A DNA stretch of 64,000 nt from Lottia gigantea. Its lineage: Eukaryota > Mollusca > Gastropoda > Lottiidae. The DNA lies in contig NW_008708401.1 of the NCBI RefSeq assembly GCF_000327385.1, forward strand, positions 2,690,652 through 2,754,651. Direction: 5' to 3'. Positions 24,961-35,978 of this stretch are shown here, in pieces. Position numbers and translations under genes: made by a program. Positions within the stretch are counted from its first letter, which is position 1. Each line of letters opens with the position of its first letter. Below the pieces are notes generated by a model that saw nothing but the letters and a program-made list of their open reading frames with translations, searched no databases and was not told the origin of the DNA.

Positions 24961-25128
24961 TGCTCGTAAACGCTCTAAAAACTAGATTTTTTGATGGAAT
25001 CAAATGAAATTTGGTTTATGTATTCATATTCATAAAACGAAGATCAAGTTCGAATTTGAGCTATTTTCGACCGTCAGAAGCAGAGTTATTGCCCTTGCCC
25101 TAAAATCTTGAATATGCTATTACTCTCT
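24961..25128 (+). repeat. Internal direct repeat, copy B
   Basis: Second copy of the internal repeat of the 24560-25234 element, in the same orientation as copy A and closely similar through its whole length. Confidence 0.75.
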
Positions 25129-25234
25129 AAGTTTACAACCGATTTTGATGAAAATTAAAATGGATGTTTCGTTTTTACCATCCGCATGCTGTGAAGGGCG
25201 TAATGGCTGTGGTCCACAATCTTTTCTGTGGGAG

Positions 25235-26276
25235 GCACCCAGTTCTTATGGTAGTTAAGCCACTGCCTTGCTTGATGTCTATTGACTTGAAACATTATCA
25301 AATTCTCTAATCTTTACCAAATATTTAGTGATATTTCATAAACATGTTTGTGATTTCTGTCTCCTAAAACCTACTGAATAATTATCAGATAAACTTTTAT
25401 TTTCATCCTGTTCTGGTTTATGATTTAACCCGGTGAGTAGACAGACACAGAAAAACTTTTCGATAAAAAATAAATATTTGATCTGGACTTCCCGCCTTCC
25501 GCAAATACCGCCATTATTTGATACAGTGTCATGCTCTATAAATTATAAATACCTTCGTAGAATACACACAAAAAAACTGACAAACATAGCCTAGAGACTG
25601 GTAGGCTAGGCCTATAGTGATTAAACGGAGGTCCTTGAGTGACCTATCGACAAACTATGGGAAGCGCGCCAAATCTGTAAGTTCTACTGCGCATGTTTTA
25701 TCTGACATTGTTTCTAATCAGCAGAAGACGGCTTTTGCAGACGGACTCTGTGAGCACCCGGTTTATCATATTCACAACAGTTAGTAGCGGTCGATTTCTC
25801 AATTTGTGTATCGCTTAGTCATCTGTGACAGCTACAGGTTGATATACTGTATACAAAATTTATACATAGAACTCTGTGGTAGGATTACTGGTATTATACG
25901 GCATGCCGCATTATACAGATAGCAGCTGACTTGTTGAGATGATTTTATTGAACTGACAGGAACCCAGTCTAATCTTGTTCTTTAGCGCTACTGATTGGTT
26001 ACAATGAAATTATATCGAGGGATTAGAAAGGAAGAGATGAGAAATATTGGGACAAAGAAAAAAATCTACCATTGTTATACATAAAAGCTATGTATTATTT
26101 TGGATGTTTCTGATATGCTTTAATACATTTTGGAAAGGTAGGCTTTAAGCCTATAGGTCTATACTATATATAAGTGAAAAAATAAGCTTATTGATAGCTG
26201 AAAAGTCAAAATGAAAGTAATTAATAAAGGTCTAATGATCAGTTAAAAGGACAGGAAATGAAATGATATATTTAAT
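25235..26276 (+). promoter_or_regulatory. Upstream region of the beta-1,3-galactosyltransferase-like gene
   Basis: About 1 kb before the GT31 start codon, with more CpG than most of the window, especially 25480-25800. GTAAGT at 25676 and GTAGG near 26138 could be donors of untranslated exons, but no acceptor pairing is convincing. A TAGGCCTA octamer lies at 25607-25614. Promoter role is inferred from position. Confidence 0.35.
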
Positions 26277-27347
26277 ATGATTCTAAGGAATTATATACTC
26301 AGGAGTGGAATATTTATAATGTTCATGATATTCTGTCCATTAATATTAGTATGTGTTCAATTCTTTATCCATTATATCCTACCCAGGGGTTTAGGAAGAA
26401 CTTTTTCATGTCTGGTTGTAGAAAAAGACGAACTAGAATCACATGAAAGAACCAGTGATGTTTATTATAATTACTATAATGTGTCTGGTATCTCCACGAC
26501 TTATGACATCACACAAATACGCTTCGAGGTACCATCCAAACCCTGTGATTCCCGACATCAGCCATATTTAGTGATTTGTATTTTATCGTCACCAGCAACG
26601 AAAAGTTTAAAACTACGCAGAGCGATTCGACGAACTTGGGCTTCCAGTACTTATAATGGTCAAGTGCGTTTTATATTTTTTGTTGGTCATAGTAAGGTTT
26701 TAGAGAAAAAAAATCAAAGTAAGCTGATGGAGGAAAGCAATCTCCATGGTGATATAGTTATTATAGACTATGAAGATAAATACCGTAGAATAAATTATAA
26801 AAGTGTTTCAATTTTAAAATGGTGTTCAAATTATTGTTTAAATTCTCGATATATTGCTAAAGTTGATGAAGACATGTTTCTAGATCTTCCCAATTTATTA
26901 TCATTGTTAAACTCTATAGAGATTCCAAAAGTAATACTTGGGTTTGTGATAAGCAATGGAAAACCAATCCGAAATACAAAACATAAATGGTATGTATCTG
27001 AACAAATATATAGATATGAACACTATCCTGTGTATATTAGTGGTACCACATATGTTATATCTTCAGACTTATTATCAGGATTGTTACTTGCTGCCAGTCA
27101 ATCACCAACCATTCCCAATGAAGATGTTTACATCACTGGTATATGTGGCAAAAAAGCTGGTGCAACACTGTTAGGACATTGTGGATTTAATACGTCAAAA
27201 TTGCCAGTTTTCATGTGGGCATTTAAATTAAATGTCAATGCACATCACTACACTCCTAAGGAGTTTCAGGAAATATGGAATATCAAAAAGACTTTGTTGC
27301 ATAAAAGTTGGAATTGGTTGAAATACACAAGTTTATTATTCATGTGA
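26277..27347 (+). CDS. Beta-1,3-galactosyltransferase-like type II membrane protein (GT31), intronless
   Basis: An uninterrupted frame of 356 residues. A single hydrophobic segment near residues 11-33 after a short basic N-terminus fits a type II Golgi anchor. GT31 landmarks appear in order: RRAIRRTWA (114-122), DYEDKYRRINYKS (164-176), VDEDMF with the DxD-type metal site DED (196-201), YPVYISGTTYV (250-260) and NEDVYITG (281-288). Sequons lie at 68, 146 and 305. Family members add galactose or N-acetylglucosamine in beta-1,3 linkage to glycans in the Golgi; which sugar and acceptor apply here cannot be read from the sequence. The ATG has A at -3, and the nearest upstream ATG is closed quickly by a stop. 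Length and single coding exon agree with the B3GALT group. It could be one of several paralogues, as lophotrochozoans carry large GT31 sets. Confidence 0.9.
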   Translation: MILRNYILRSGIFIMFMIFCPLILVCVQFFIHYILPRGLGRTFSCLVVEKDELESHERTSDVYYNYYNVSGISTTYDITQIRFEVPSKPCDSRHQPYLVICILSSPATKSLKLRRAIRRTWASSTYNGQVRFIFFVGHSKVLEKKNQSKLMEESNLHGDIVIIDYEDKYRRINYKSVSILKWCSNYCLNSRYIAKVDEDMFLDLPNLLSLLNSIEIPKVILGFVISNGKPIRNTKHKWYVSEQIYRYEHYPVYISGTTYVISSDLLSGLLLAASQSPTIPNEDVYITGICGKKAGATLLGHCGFNTSKLPVFMWAFKLNVNAHHYTPKEFQEIWNIKKTLLHKSWNWLKYTSLLFM

Positions 27348-27357
27348 CCGTCCGTTC

Positions 27358-27480
27358 TACTGTGGGGCTGTTATGACTCAGCGAGTTAATATGCTTGCTT
27401 GATGACCTGGAAATACTGTGATTCAATCCTGGCTATTGTGGGGACATTTCCAAAGAAACAGGTCAGATAGAATAGACAAG
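27358..27480 (+). mobile_element. Possible tRNA-derived SINE fragment
   Basis: Just after the galactosyltransferase stop, GTTATGACTCAGCGAG resembles a tRNA A box and GTGATTCAATCC, 40-45 bases on, resembles a B box (GGTTCGANNCC). Spacing suits a tRNA-related SINE head. It does not fold into an evident tRNA cloverleaf, and no tail repeat or target-site duplication was identified. Confidence 0.35.
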
Positions 27481-28209
27481 TCAGATGGGACAAGAAACCA
27501 ATGATCCTCGAGAAAGATTGAGATAATTCATTGAGATAAATAATGTTAACTAAGTTTTGATATTGTATAAATTTTCATAGGAAGAGGAATAATCAGCAAC
27601 TAATTATTACTTATGATTAAATAAGTAACTGGATATCATATTTTAAAAAGTGCTTATTTTTAGCAAAAAGTTGTGCGTACAGTAAAAAATCAGTAATGTG
27701 ACTAATGTCTGGTACATTAGAGTAGTAGTTGCAATAATGGCTACACCTTGAGTCCTTCAATAAACCTTCTAAATACAGATAAATGCAATAGTTGTTGTAA
27801 AGAGATTTTCTTAATAAAAAAACATTATCTGTATTTGAGATACGAGTCATAAATATTTTAGATAACCTCTTTACAACCCCTTTAATCAGAAAAGTTTTAC
27901 CACAAATGTTAGTTAAGAATACATGTATCTACAAAATTACAAGTCAGTTAGTATTTGTCCCCTGTAACAATAGATTGTACCCCCCATTTCTGTGGAATTT
28001 TAAAATATGCTTTTTATACTTTTTCCCCCTTATATGTGTTAAATCAATTAAATTTTTATAAATTTTCTGGTGGAGAAGCTCCTCAGTCTTTTCATGGCAC
28101 CGAAAGTTGTACCCCCAATAGGTCAAGTGCTGCCCCCTACTTGAGCCACTGCCACTGTGCGAGGATTACGATTACAAATTGACCTTCTTCCTTTTTTATT
28201 TACTATAAA
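27481..28209. other. Spacer downstream of the GT31 gene
   Basis: AT-rich sequence with a C-rich patch near 28020-28140. No supported gene. It may include the 3' UTR of the galactosyltransferase-like gene. Confidence 0.5.
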
Positions 28210-28289
28210 TATTTGATATATTTAAAGAAATAACTGATGAAATGTCTATAGCCCTTACCAGAATTGTTATTTAGATTGAACTTTTTTAT
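28210..28289 (+). repeat. Local direct repeat, copy A
   Basis: About 80 bases that recur at 28338-28417 in the same orientation; shared blocks include ATTTGATATATTTAA and AGAATTGTTATTTAGATTG. Between them TATTTGATATATTT occurs once more. It looks like a local tandem duplication. Confidence 0.8.
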
Positions 28290-28337
28290 TTATTATGAAT
28301 ATTTCTTATTAGGTATTTGATATATTTCCTATAAAGT

Positions 28338-28417
28338 ATTTGATATATTTAAGGAAATAGCTAATGAAATGCTGTATAGCCCTTACTAGAATTGTTATTT
28401 AGATTGAACTATTTTAT
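28338..28417 (+). repeat. Local direct repeat, copy B
   Basis: Second copy of 28210-28289, differing by a handful of substitutions and a single-base indel. Confidence 0.8.
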
Positions 28418-28594
28418 TTACTAAGATCATATCCTGTTACAGTTGAATGATTTAAGAGTATTATCATCTATATTTTTTATATTCATATAGTTGCAATATA
28501 GTTTTGTTTATTATTTTGTTTTTGTTTTTGGATGATGTTAATTTCCTGTCTATATGTGTGTTTTACATTCAGCTATAAGCTTTTGTTTCTTTTT

Positions 28595-28751
28595 ATCAGG
28601 TGAACTACGGTATTTAAAACATGAAATACATGCTGTATGCAATGAAGATGAATTTTTTACAGCCAGTGGAATAAGTGGAATATTATTGAAAATTACTATC
28701 AAACCAGACCTTCAACCCTGCAATTATGTCTGGCCTATCAATGTTCAGTAA
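28595..28751 (+). CDS. Possible orphan terminal exon of unknown protein
   Basis: After a pyrimidine-rich tract and a TATCAG acceptor-like site, a frame of 51 residues starts GELRYLKHEIHAV and ends PINVQ with a TAA. It matches no family I recognise and no upstream exon could be joined to it. It may be an alternative last exon of the galactosyltransferase-like gene, part of an unseen gene, or chance. AATAAA at 29117-29122 could end such a transcript. Confidence 0.2.
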
Positions 28752-31700
28752 ATAATTGCTTTTTCTCCATAGAAAATAGATTTGTCCATTCATCAACAAA
28801 ATTGTCAAGGAATGTTGAAACAGTACAAGAGTAATAAGAAAACTTAAGTTGTGTCTACATATAAAACACAGATATCAAAGCAGTATAATTTATTGCTAAA
28901 AATGGGTTTATAAAGCAGGCTGCATAGTTAGATATAAAAGGAATGTAATATATTTTTACAAACTACTAACCAATTCCAATAATATTATTGATAGAACACA
29001 ATCAACAAATAACATGGAGCATTTTTAATTGAATTTTAATTATTTGGATGGTGACAAATCCTGTTTATTCCTGTGTGAAAGGAAAGTTCACTGATAATTT
29101 AACATAATTGAAGTTAAATAAATCGACCAGATGACATTTTCATTTCTGAAAGTATTTAGTTTAAAGGACAAGTTTGACTTGCACAGATAATTGTTACTAG
29201 TTTTCATATATAGCTCAATAGTACTTGAACATTTACATTGACAAAATGAATATGATGAAAAACAGAACTCAAACTTTTTTTCCTCAAATATTCATATATT
29301 TCTTTGCTAAAGTGAAATTTTATCCAATATTTAGTGAAACTATTAAAAGAAAGTCTTTCAATTATCAATACACAGTTGTTATTTGAAATGAAACGAATAA
29401 ATAATTCAATATGTTCCCTCATTCAAAACTCATTTAGTAATCTTTGAAAATAGATTCAATTGTTATCAATATTATGCATTTTCTTTTATCTCTTAAATAT
29501 AAAATTCATTTTGATTGAAGAAAAAATTTAGCAAGATTTGCCTTAACCATCGGTGGGTAATTCAGTTTACAGTAACTGACTCAACAACGAAAATATAGGG
29601 TATATGCAGTCCATAATAATAATATATATGAAATAAACAGTCTGCTAAATTTGAGGTATAGACAGGAAAGACACAAAACAAACATCATCAACGAGTCAGA
29701 CAAGATATCTGTGCATGTCTTAAAAAACTTAATGCAAATGAAATGAAAGGAGTTTTACGTCCTTCTTTTCTGCACCATTTGAAAAAAAATTAATTCAAGA
29801 GCACGGCATTTAATAAATGGGTGGCAATGGATACAATATTGGTCTTGCTGCAACACTTTTGCTTGTTATGTTCCTCTCATTTCATTCTACCCAAATAAAA
29901 TAGACTGCTTTTAATATGCATAAATATCTTAGTCTAACTGTACAACTATATTGGTGGTGTATTTGAGGTCTGCACAGATCACAACCAAAAGTATGAAAAA
30001 CATAATCAACATCATGTTGTTAAATGCTTAACAAGAATTAGGGTAATGGAAATCAAAACCTACAGGTAAGATCCAAAAAACAAAATCACAACCCTTAATC
30101 ACATTACAGAATATAAGTACAATATACAACCCAAGAGTTTTTATAACAATACATCTATATATTGTCCAGCAAAAATATTTCGGCACATTAAGCCCGATTC
30201 AAATCAAATACAATTTATTTAAGGTAGTGAAGTCTGCCTTTTAAACTTCCAATAGACATTTATTCTACCTGGAAATGAATCAAAACAGAATGTGTCTTAA
30301 TCTCTGCTCAACTATAAAATGGTAAACTTAACAACATTTAATACACATAATAGAAATTACAAAAAAAAAATACATTACAAGCTTCAAGTTAGTAGTTAAT
30401 GTCATGATGATGCTTAGGTTTATAATAATTTTTGTGAACTTAAATAAAAAAAGACAAATTAAAAAGACTCAAAAAAAATTTCATTCTCTGATTGACAGTA
30501 ACACTGCATCACAATTTCACCAAACAAAAAACAAAAACATGATTTTAGCCTCATGATTTCATATTTCAATTTCACTTGATCAATTTGAATTTACCATGTT
30601 GAAATTTGTTCCAAGATTCTCATTACTAAGATATCTAAGAATGTCAGTGATATGTACCTATCTAAGGCCAAACTTATTATACAGAGAATCAATTCAAGGC
30701 TGGACATTGGCTTAAAAATCACTTTAAAAGGTGAAATAAATTTCTCTGAACTAGCAAAGCCCTATGTAACAATTACAGCTGAAAAAAACACAATTCAAAA
30801 GGTTTACCCATGATAACCAATGGACAAAAACCTATATTCTGCTAGTGATAATCTAGCAAGCAACTTGGCATCACCTTGAAAGTTATCATAGTTTGCTGAG
30901 GTGATTCCTGCAACTGCCTTGTAATAATCCTTTCAATTTGGCTACTCTTCACACAATTTCATAACAAATTCACTTACACACGACCTTTGCTGTGTGTTGT
31001 TTTTGTCTTTATATTTTTTAACATCCAGCCATGACTTGACTTCTGTATTAATAATAATTAATAATATAAGAACTAGTTAAATCTACTGGTTAGATACATC
31101 AGATCTATATAATAATAATGATATAATAATGTAAATATATAAAATATAAAGAGATATGATTTAACATGATATGAATTGGTAACATATGTAAATAATGAAA
31201 GACCACATGCAAGAATAGATACCGGTAGCCAATTATATACATGTACATCTGAGATATCCACTACAAATTTATACTCTTGTTAAATGAATTCATCTTTTTT
31301 GTGGAGAAAATAGTGATGCCATAATGTGGTCAAGTTCTCCCACATGACATGAACCACACACAGGAACCAGAATGATGGAATTACAAGAAAGTTATACGTA
31401 TCCTCGACCCCCATAAATAAAATATCTTTGTATTGCTCAGATGTACAAAATATCATAAACAACTGTGTAGTATAACAATCAAAAGACATAAAAAATACTA
31501 AAACTTTCATGGTTTTTGCAAAAGTAATATAGCCTAATGATAACTTTATTTTAGATCAGACATTTCAAAGACAAACAAAAGCAAAGAAGTCTTCATTCTT
31601 CATCAGAACTGCAAGCCAAATTTGAATTGAGACTGCTGGAAACAGCAAGTTCTCACTTACTTTGCTTATTTTTGTCAAAAATTTGAAATTAAACTCCCCA

Positions 31701-32739
31701 TATCTAATGAAATTGTCCTGATGATATGGTTTATCCAAAACACATGTTGGAAGCATGAGTTAAGAGTTAATTAACATTAGGAAAAGGTTTCATTAAATGA
31801 AAATGTAAGTTGGTCTTTCTTTAAAGTAAAAATTTCTAAAATGTTGATAAATCAGTATTCAGTAAAGAAGAGAAATGATTGGTCAATTTGACATATTTGC
31901 AGACCCTGTCCTGCATTGAAAATATGGCACTGGTGCTACAAACACCACAATTTGTACAAGGAATAAGAAAAATACAAAATATCATTATATAAAATCTAAG
32001 CTTAGAATAATAAATAATAATCTAATAAACTAACTAACTATATGTAGTTATATTATAGTGCCATGAAGTGATAGACTTGATATGAAGCAGTTTCTATGGC
32101 TTGGATATAAAAATTTACAGAGCAGTGAAAATATAAAGGGTTGTTTCTCTGATAATTACAATGACACATGAAAAGATCAACATCCCTTCAAGTATAAAAA
32201 AGTTTCTAGAAGAGGATTGTGATGAGAATTATAAGATAAATTATTACTTGAGAGTCTCCAATCATCAATGGCAAAATCAATAAAGTATTTGCCATTGGGT
32301 GCTGGAAGGATGATACCTTTTAATGAGAGGGTTAGTAAAGGGATATAACTGAATAAATATTTTTACCAGCTTAAGAAAGAACAATTTCAGCTATCAGTAT
32401 CACTTTTCAGATTTGTTATGTGATGTCTCATTCCCATACAATCAAACACAATTTAGGTTGTGATTACATTTTTCATTGAATTACATGTTTAATACTCCAT
32501 GTAAGAAGGTATTACCCCCAAATCAAATACTGAAAGTTGTACAAATAGATGAAATTAAGCTGGCAGATCAAATATTTAGATAATTTTATCCCTTTCAATA
32601 TTAAGAGACAAATATTGTCCTTTTAGCACCAAAAATATTCTACCTCTGGAGTTTTAGTGATGGATCAAAAGGTTTAGTATGTGCTTTTGGATAAATTCTA
32701 CTATTTGATATATACAAGCTTAGATAAGACCTTTCCAAA
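28752..32739. other. AT-rich, CpG-poor stretch; probable long TMEM47 3' UTR plus spacer
   Basis: About 4 kb between the orphan exon and the TMEM47-like stop, without a recognisable gene. On the minus strand, AATAAA complements occur at 31545-31550, 30259-30264 and 30214-30219; any of these could end the TMEM47-like transcript, giving a 3' UTR of 1.2-2.5 kb. Short minus-strand frames here (for example 31280-31510) have no conserved content. Confidence 0.4.
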
Positions 32740-35016
32740 TTACGTCATTCTGTTATCATAAAAATGTTTTGGAGCTCGTTCAAAATTTTCTTCTTCATCA
32801 TCTACCTTCCAGAAAAATAATACAGCACCTCCTACCAAGAAGAATAATGCACCCCATGATATACCATATGTCCAATCAAAGTCCCATCCTCTGACACTAC
32901 TACCTTGAATTTCTTCAGAAAATTTGGATGGATAAACAATCAAGGCAATCAAATCACAGAGAGCTGAAAAAGAAAAATTAATGTTTTTTAAATAACAGTA
33001 CCCAATATAAAGTGAAGAACAATATCAATATGACCTTCTTGTCGCTTGCAAGAAGAAAAACAAATATCAACGCAAGCTTTATTGCAAAGACTCTAAAATA
33101 TCTTTAACAGCTCATGTGATAATGACATCATAAAACACTCAGTGTAATGGCAAAAACACAGACTATTGGAATAGTGCGAATTGATGCTATCAGTGTATCC
33201 ACTTTCAAATTGCAATTTTTCATCCACTTGATTATTTTAGAAATATAATTTTGTGATTTTGAAAATTATTTAATAGAAAGAAAATTAATGATGGAAATGT
33301 TTCCTTGTTCCCTTATTTTTTAAACCTGTATCATTTTGCATAAAGTCATGCATGACTAATGAATTATATTTAAAAGGGTGTTAGTAAGGAAGTAAAATGG
33401 TATCAATATATTATGAATAAATCCTTTTAAAAGTCATACTGACATAATGAAACAAAATGAAAAAGGTTTTTTGATGGTATCCAGAAAGATAAGAAAATAT
33501 ATGATCCTACCTCCAGCAACACATAATATACCAGCTATGATATACCATGTTCTAGTTTTAGTACAAATACCAAATATACCTAATACTATAGCACCAACAC
33601 TAGCTAATAATGTTATTATAACAAATGCTCCACAAGCTGACATCCAATCTATAAATAAATAAAACATTTCATATAATTAAAACAAAATATTCAAACAATT
33701 TCTGTGTTAGTCAATCTAATTAAAACATAGGCTCCATTTGATACTTTTTTCTGTGGTTTATAGGCCTAAGCTTACACCTGCCAGCCTTAATCTAAGAAAA
33801 TTGTAATACACTGCACAAGTTCTCAAATATTTTACTAATGGATAGAGTAGCCTACTTGCTCTTGTTTTCAGTCCTACTTTAACAGTGTTGAATTGGTGGG
33901 CATAATCAGACTTCAATTTGACTGAGCTTAAAGAAGCTCAAAGCATAATGAAAAATTTCAATCGTAGATGAAATAATCATTTACTTCTATAACATTAAGG
34001 CCTTAGTATTAAAAAAACATATAATAATTCGCACTAACCTTTTGATACACAAATGGGGTCAAAGCCAACAATTTCAAAGCATTCTTCCCACAGTCCCCAA
34101 TTCTGATACGATTCATCATCTCTTAATTTAACATCTACCCAATTAGAGCCTGCTAAAGCTACTATTATCAGTATCAAGGCGAAGATAGAAAATAACACTG
34201 CCAAGTGCTAAAATACAGAAAAGTATAAGGTGCTATGGAGACAGGGCAAGACAAAAAATTAATAGACTGCACAAATACAGGTTCAGTAAGGAACTAGGCC
34301 TAATGAAACAATATTTCTTAAAGGGACAGGTTTGCCATCCATTTGACCATATCTTAGTCTCAGAAACTTTTTTAGTTAAGCTAATGAGTCAAAATTTGAG
34401 CATTCAAAATCATGTGTGAAGGGTGTCCAGAATTATCTGTGTTTAAAAGTTAAAATGATGAGTTGACTTTATAGGCCTATAGAAATGAAATCCCAAGTTT
34501 GAGGTAAGCTTAATCTTGGAGACTTATATGAATTTCTACATTTTTAGGATCCTACATTCAGGATTACTTAATATATTCAAGATCCAAATCAACACCCGAA
34601 AACGGCAAACCTGTCCCTTAATATGGAATAATATTCATATGAATTGTAAAATCAATCTGTTAGATCAGATTGTCAGGCTCATAAATCTCTTTGAAGAAAG
34701 GAACGTGTGCTATCATTACATTCAGAGACCACTGGCACTGTGAAGTATATGTATTTGATCTATCTGCCTCTTGTCGGACAATATATCATGGAGATATAGA
34801 GGGATAGACCATTGCAGAACCAGGCATTTACAAAATTTAAAGAAAGGGAAAGTTGATGACACAAAAACATAAAATAAATGAGTCAGACAGGTGTTGGCCT
34901 ATTTTTCAGTTTCTTAAGCAAAAAAAAACAACAGGTAGGCTAGATCTAAATAAAATGTTGATCAAATGAAAATTCACCTTTATGGGGCGACACGTTCGTA
35001 CTTCAACTTGTGTCAT
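32740..35016 (-). CDS. TMEM47: TMEM47/VAB-9-like tetraspan junction protein
   Basis: Four exons on the minus strand (35016-34978, 34207-34039, 33648-33511, 32963-32740) join in frame to 189 residues (human TMEM47 181). The chain has four hydrophobic segments: HLAVLFSIFALILIIVAL, then an extracellular loop with the PMP22/claudin signature (NW, GLWEEC, C), then GAFVIITLLASVGAIVLGIF, YIIAGILCVAGALCDLIALI followed by VYPSKF, and ISWGALFFLVGGAVLFFW. The YPSKF and DFDWTYGISWG stretches resemble TMEM47 (YPIKF, EFNWGYGLAWG) more than claudins. TMEM47 and nematode VAB-9 localise to adherens-type junctions and influence actin and epithelial shape. The short cytoplasmic tail is acidic and ends DNRMT. 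All phases fit; the first coding exon carries only 13 residues. A true claudin or other PMP22-family member is the alternative. Confidence 0.85.
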
Positions 35017-35885
35017 TTTTCTAGAATATCTACCTTATCCACGAAGAATTAAGGTAATAAAATATATAAAAACAAGATATTTAAAGAATTTTCAGAATAT
35101 CCACCATTGACCTACAAACTTCCGAGATGATTCGTACCACTTTTCTTACAAAGACGTTTGGCTTGGCGATAGGACGTATCGAAACAAGCCGTTTTTTTAA
35201 GCTTCTTAGATTGTGCACATACATAATTAAGCTTTGAATTCAGAACAGAATTCTATTAGTGAAACCTTAAACATAATTAATCATATCGTAATCTGTTAAG
35301 GAAATTCTAATAGATTTACTAACCATGTCTCGCAAAAAATGTAATAGGTCCTATGCTGAACTCCACTATATTCACTACAGGGATGTTCTTCTTTTACTTG
35401 CCCTTTTTCATATGTGATCCCTATTATATCTGTTACCCCAGCAAAGATGACACAGCATACAATAGGCCTAAAGTTATTCTGAACATACATGGACGAAACC
35501 GAAATAGCCGTGGTCTGATTTTATACTTCTTAAACAGAGTTGTTTCCCATAGGACTACAGTCTGGCTGTGTTATTCATATCCCAATAAAGACTATAGACA
35601 TGTATAAAACAAGAGGAAATATCGCTAAGATTTATTCTTGAAAAAGAGGAAACATGAAAAGATAGGCTTATATAGTAGGCCGATATTAAATGTAGATAAT
35701 TGTAACGTGGAAGCCCTCTCAATATGAACCAATCTCTAAAGTCCGACAGAGCAAAATTCAACCGTACCTCTAGTTGCCCCCACATCAATATTCCTTAAAT
35801 TTTCTTTTTAAAAAAGGCTGATAAAAGTTTTAACTTCAAAGTTTTCAATTCGCATGATCACTTTGATGATGGCAAGTTTTGTTGA
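35017..35885. promoter_or_regulatory. Region upstream of the TMEM47-like gene
   Basis: Probable 5' UTR and promoter of the TMEM47-like gene by position. CpG density rises sharply here compared with the gene body. The TAGGCCTA octamer occurs at 35463-35470. No TATA box or untranslated exon could be fixed. Confidence 0.35.
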
Positions 35886-35978
35886 AAATCAATGATTGAG
35901 TGAATGTAGAATAAAGTTTAAAAGGAAATGACAGATCACGATGGACAAGTTACGTTAACAGCTTCACTAATTGATAGC
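35886..35978 (+). repeat. 93-bp inverted duplicate, left copy
   Basis: This stretch is repeated in reverse complement at 39540-39633 with about one substitution. It contains ATGACAGATCACGATGGAC and short outer motifs ATCAAT and ATTGAT at its edges. Similarity stops sharply on the inner side and fades on the outer side. Confidence 0.85.

Larger units (their letters stand above)
24560..25234. mobile_element. Non-autonomous repeat with inverted ends and internal duplication
   Basis: The stretch begins CTCCCACA and ends TGTGGGAG, an 8-base inverted pair. Inside are two direct copies of about 170 bases (24626-24796 and 24961-25128) sharing CGCTCTAAA, GATTTTTTGATGGAAT, CATAAAACGAAGATCAAG and AGCAGAGTTATTGCCCTTGC. 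It has no coding capacity. Similar dispersed sequences are, as far as I recall, common in mollusc genomes; the family is not named here. No target-site duplication was confirmed. Confidence 0.55.

Noticed and set aside
27358-27480. Candidate tRNA gene after the GT31 gene
   Set aside because: Box-like words are present but no acceptor stem or cloverleaf could be paired, so it was listed only as a possible SINE fragment.
31280-31510. Minus-strand hydrophobic frame downstream of TMEM47
   Set aside because: No family resemblance and no splice support; it lies in probable 3' UTR.
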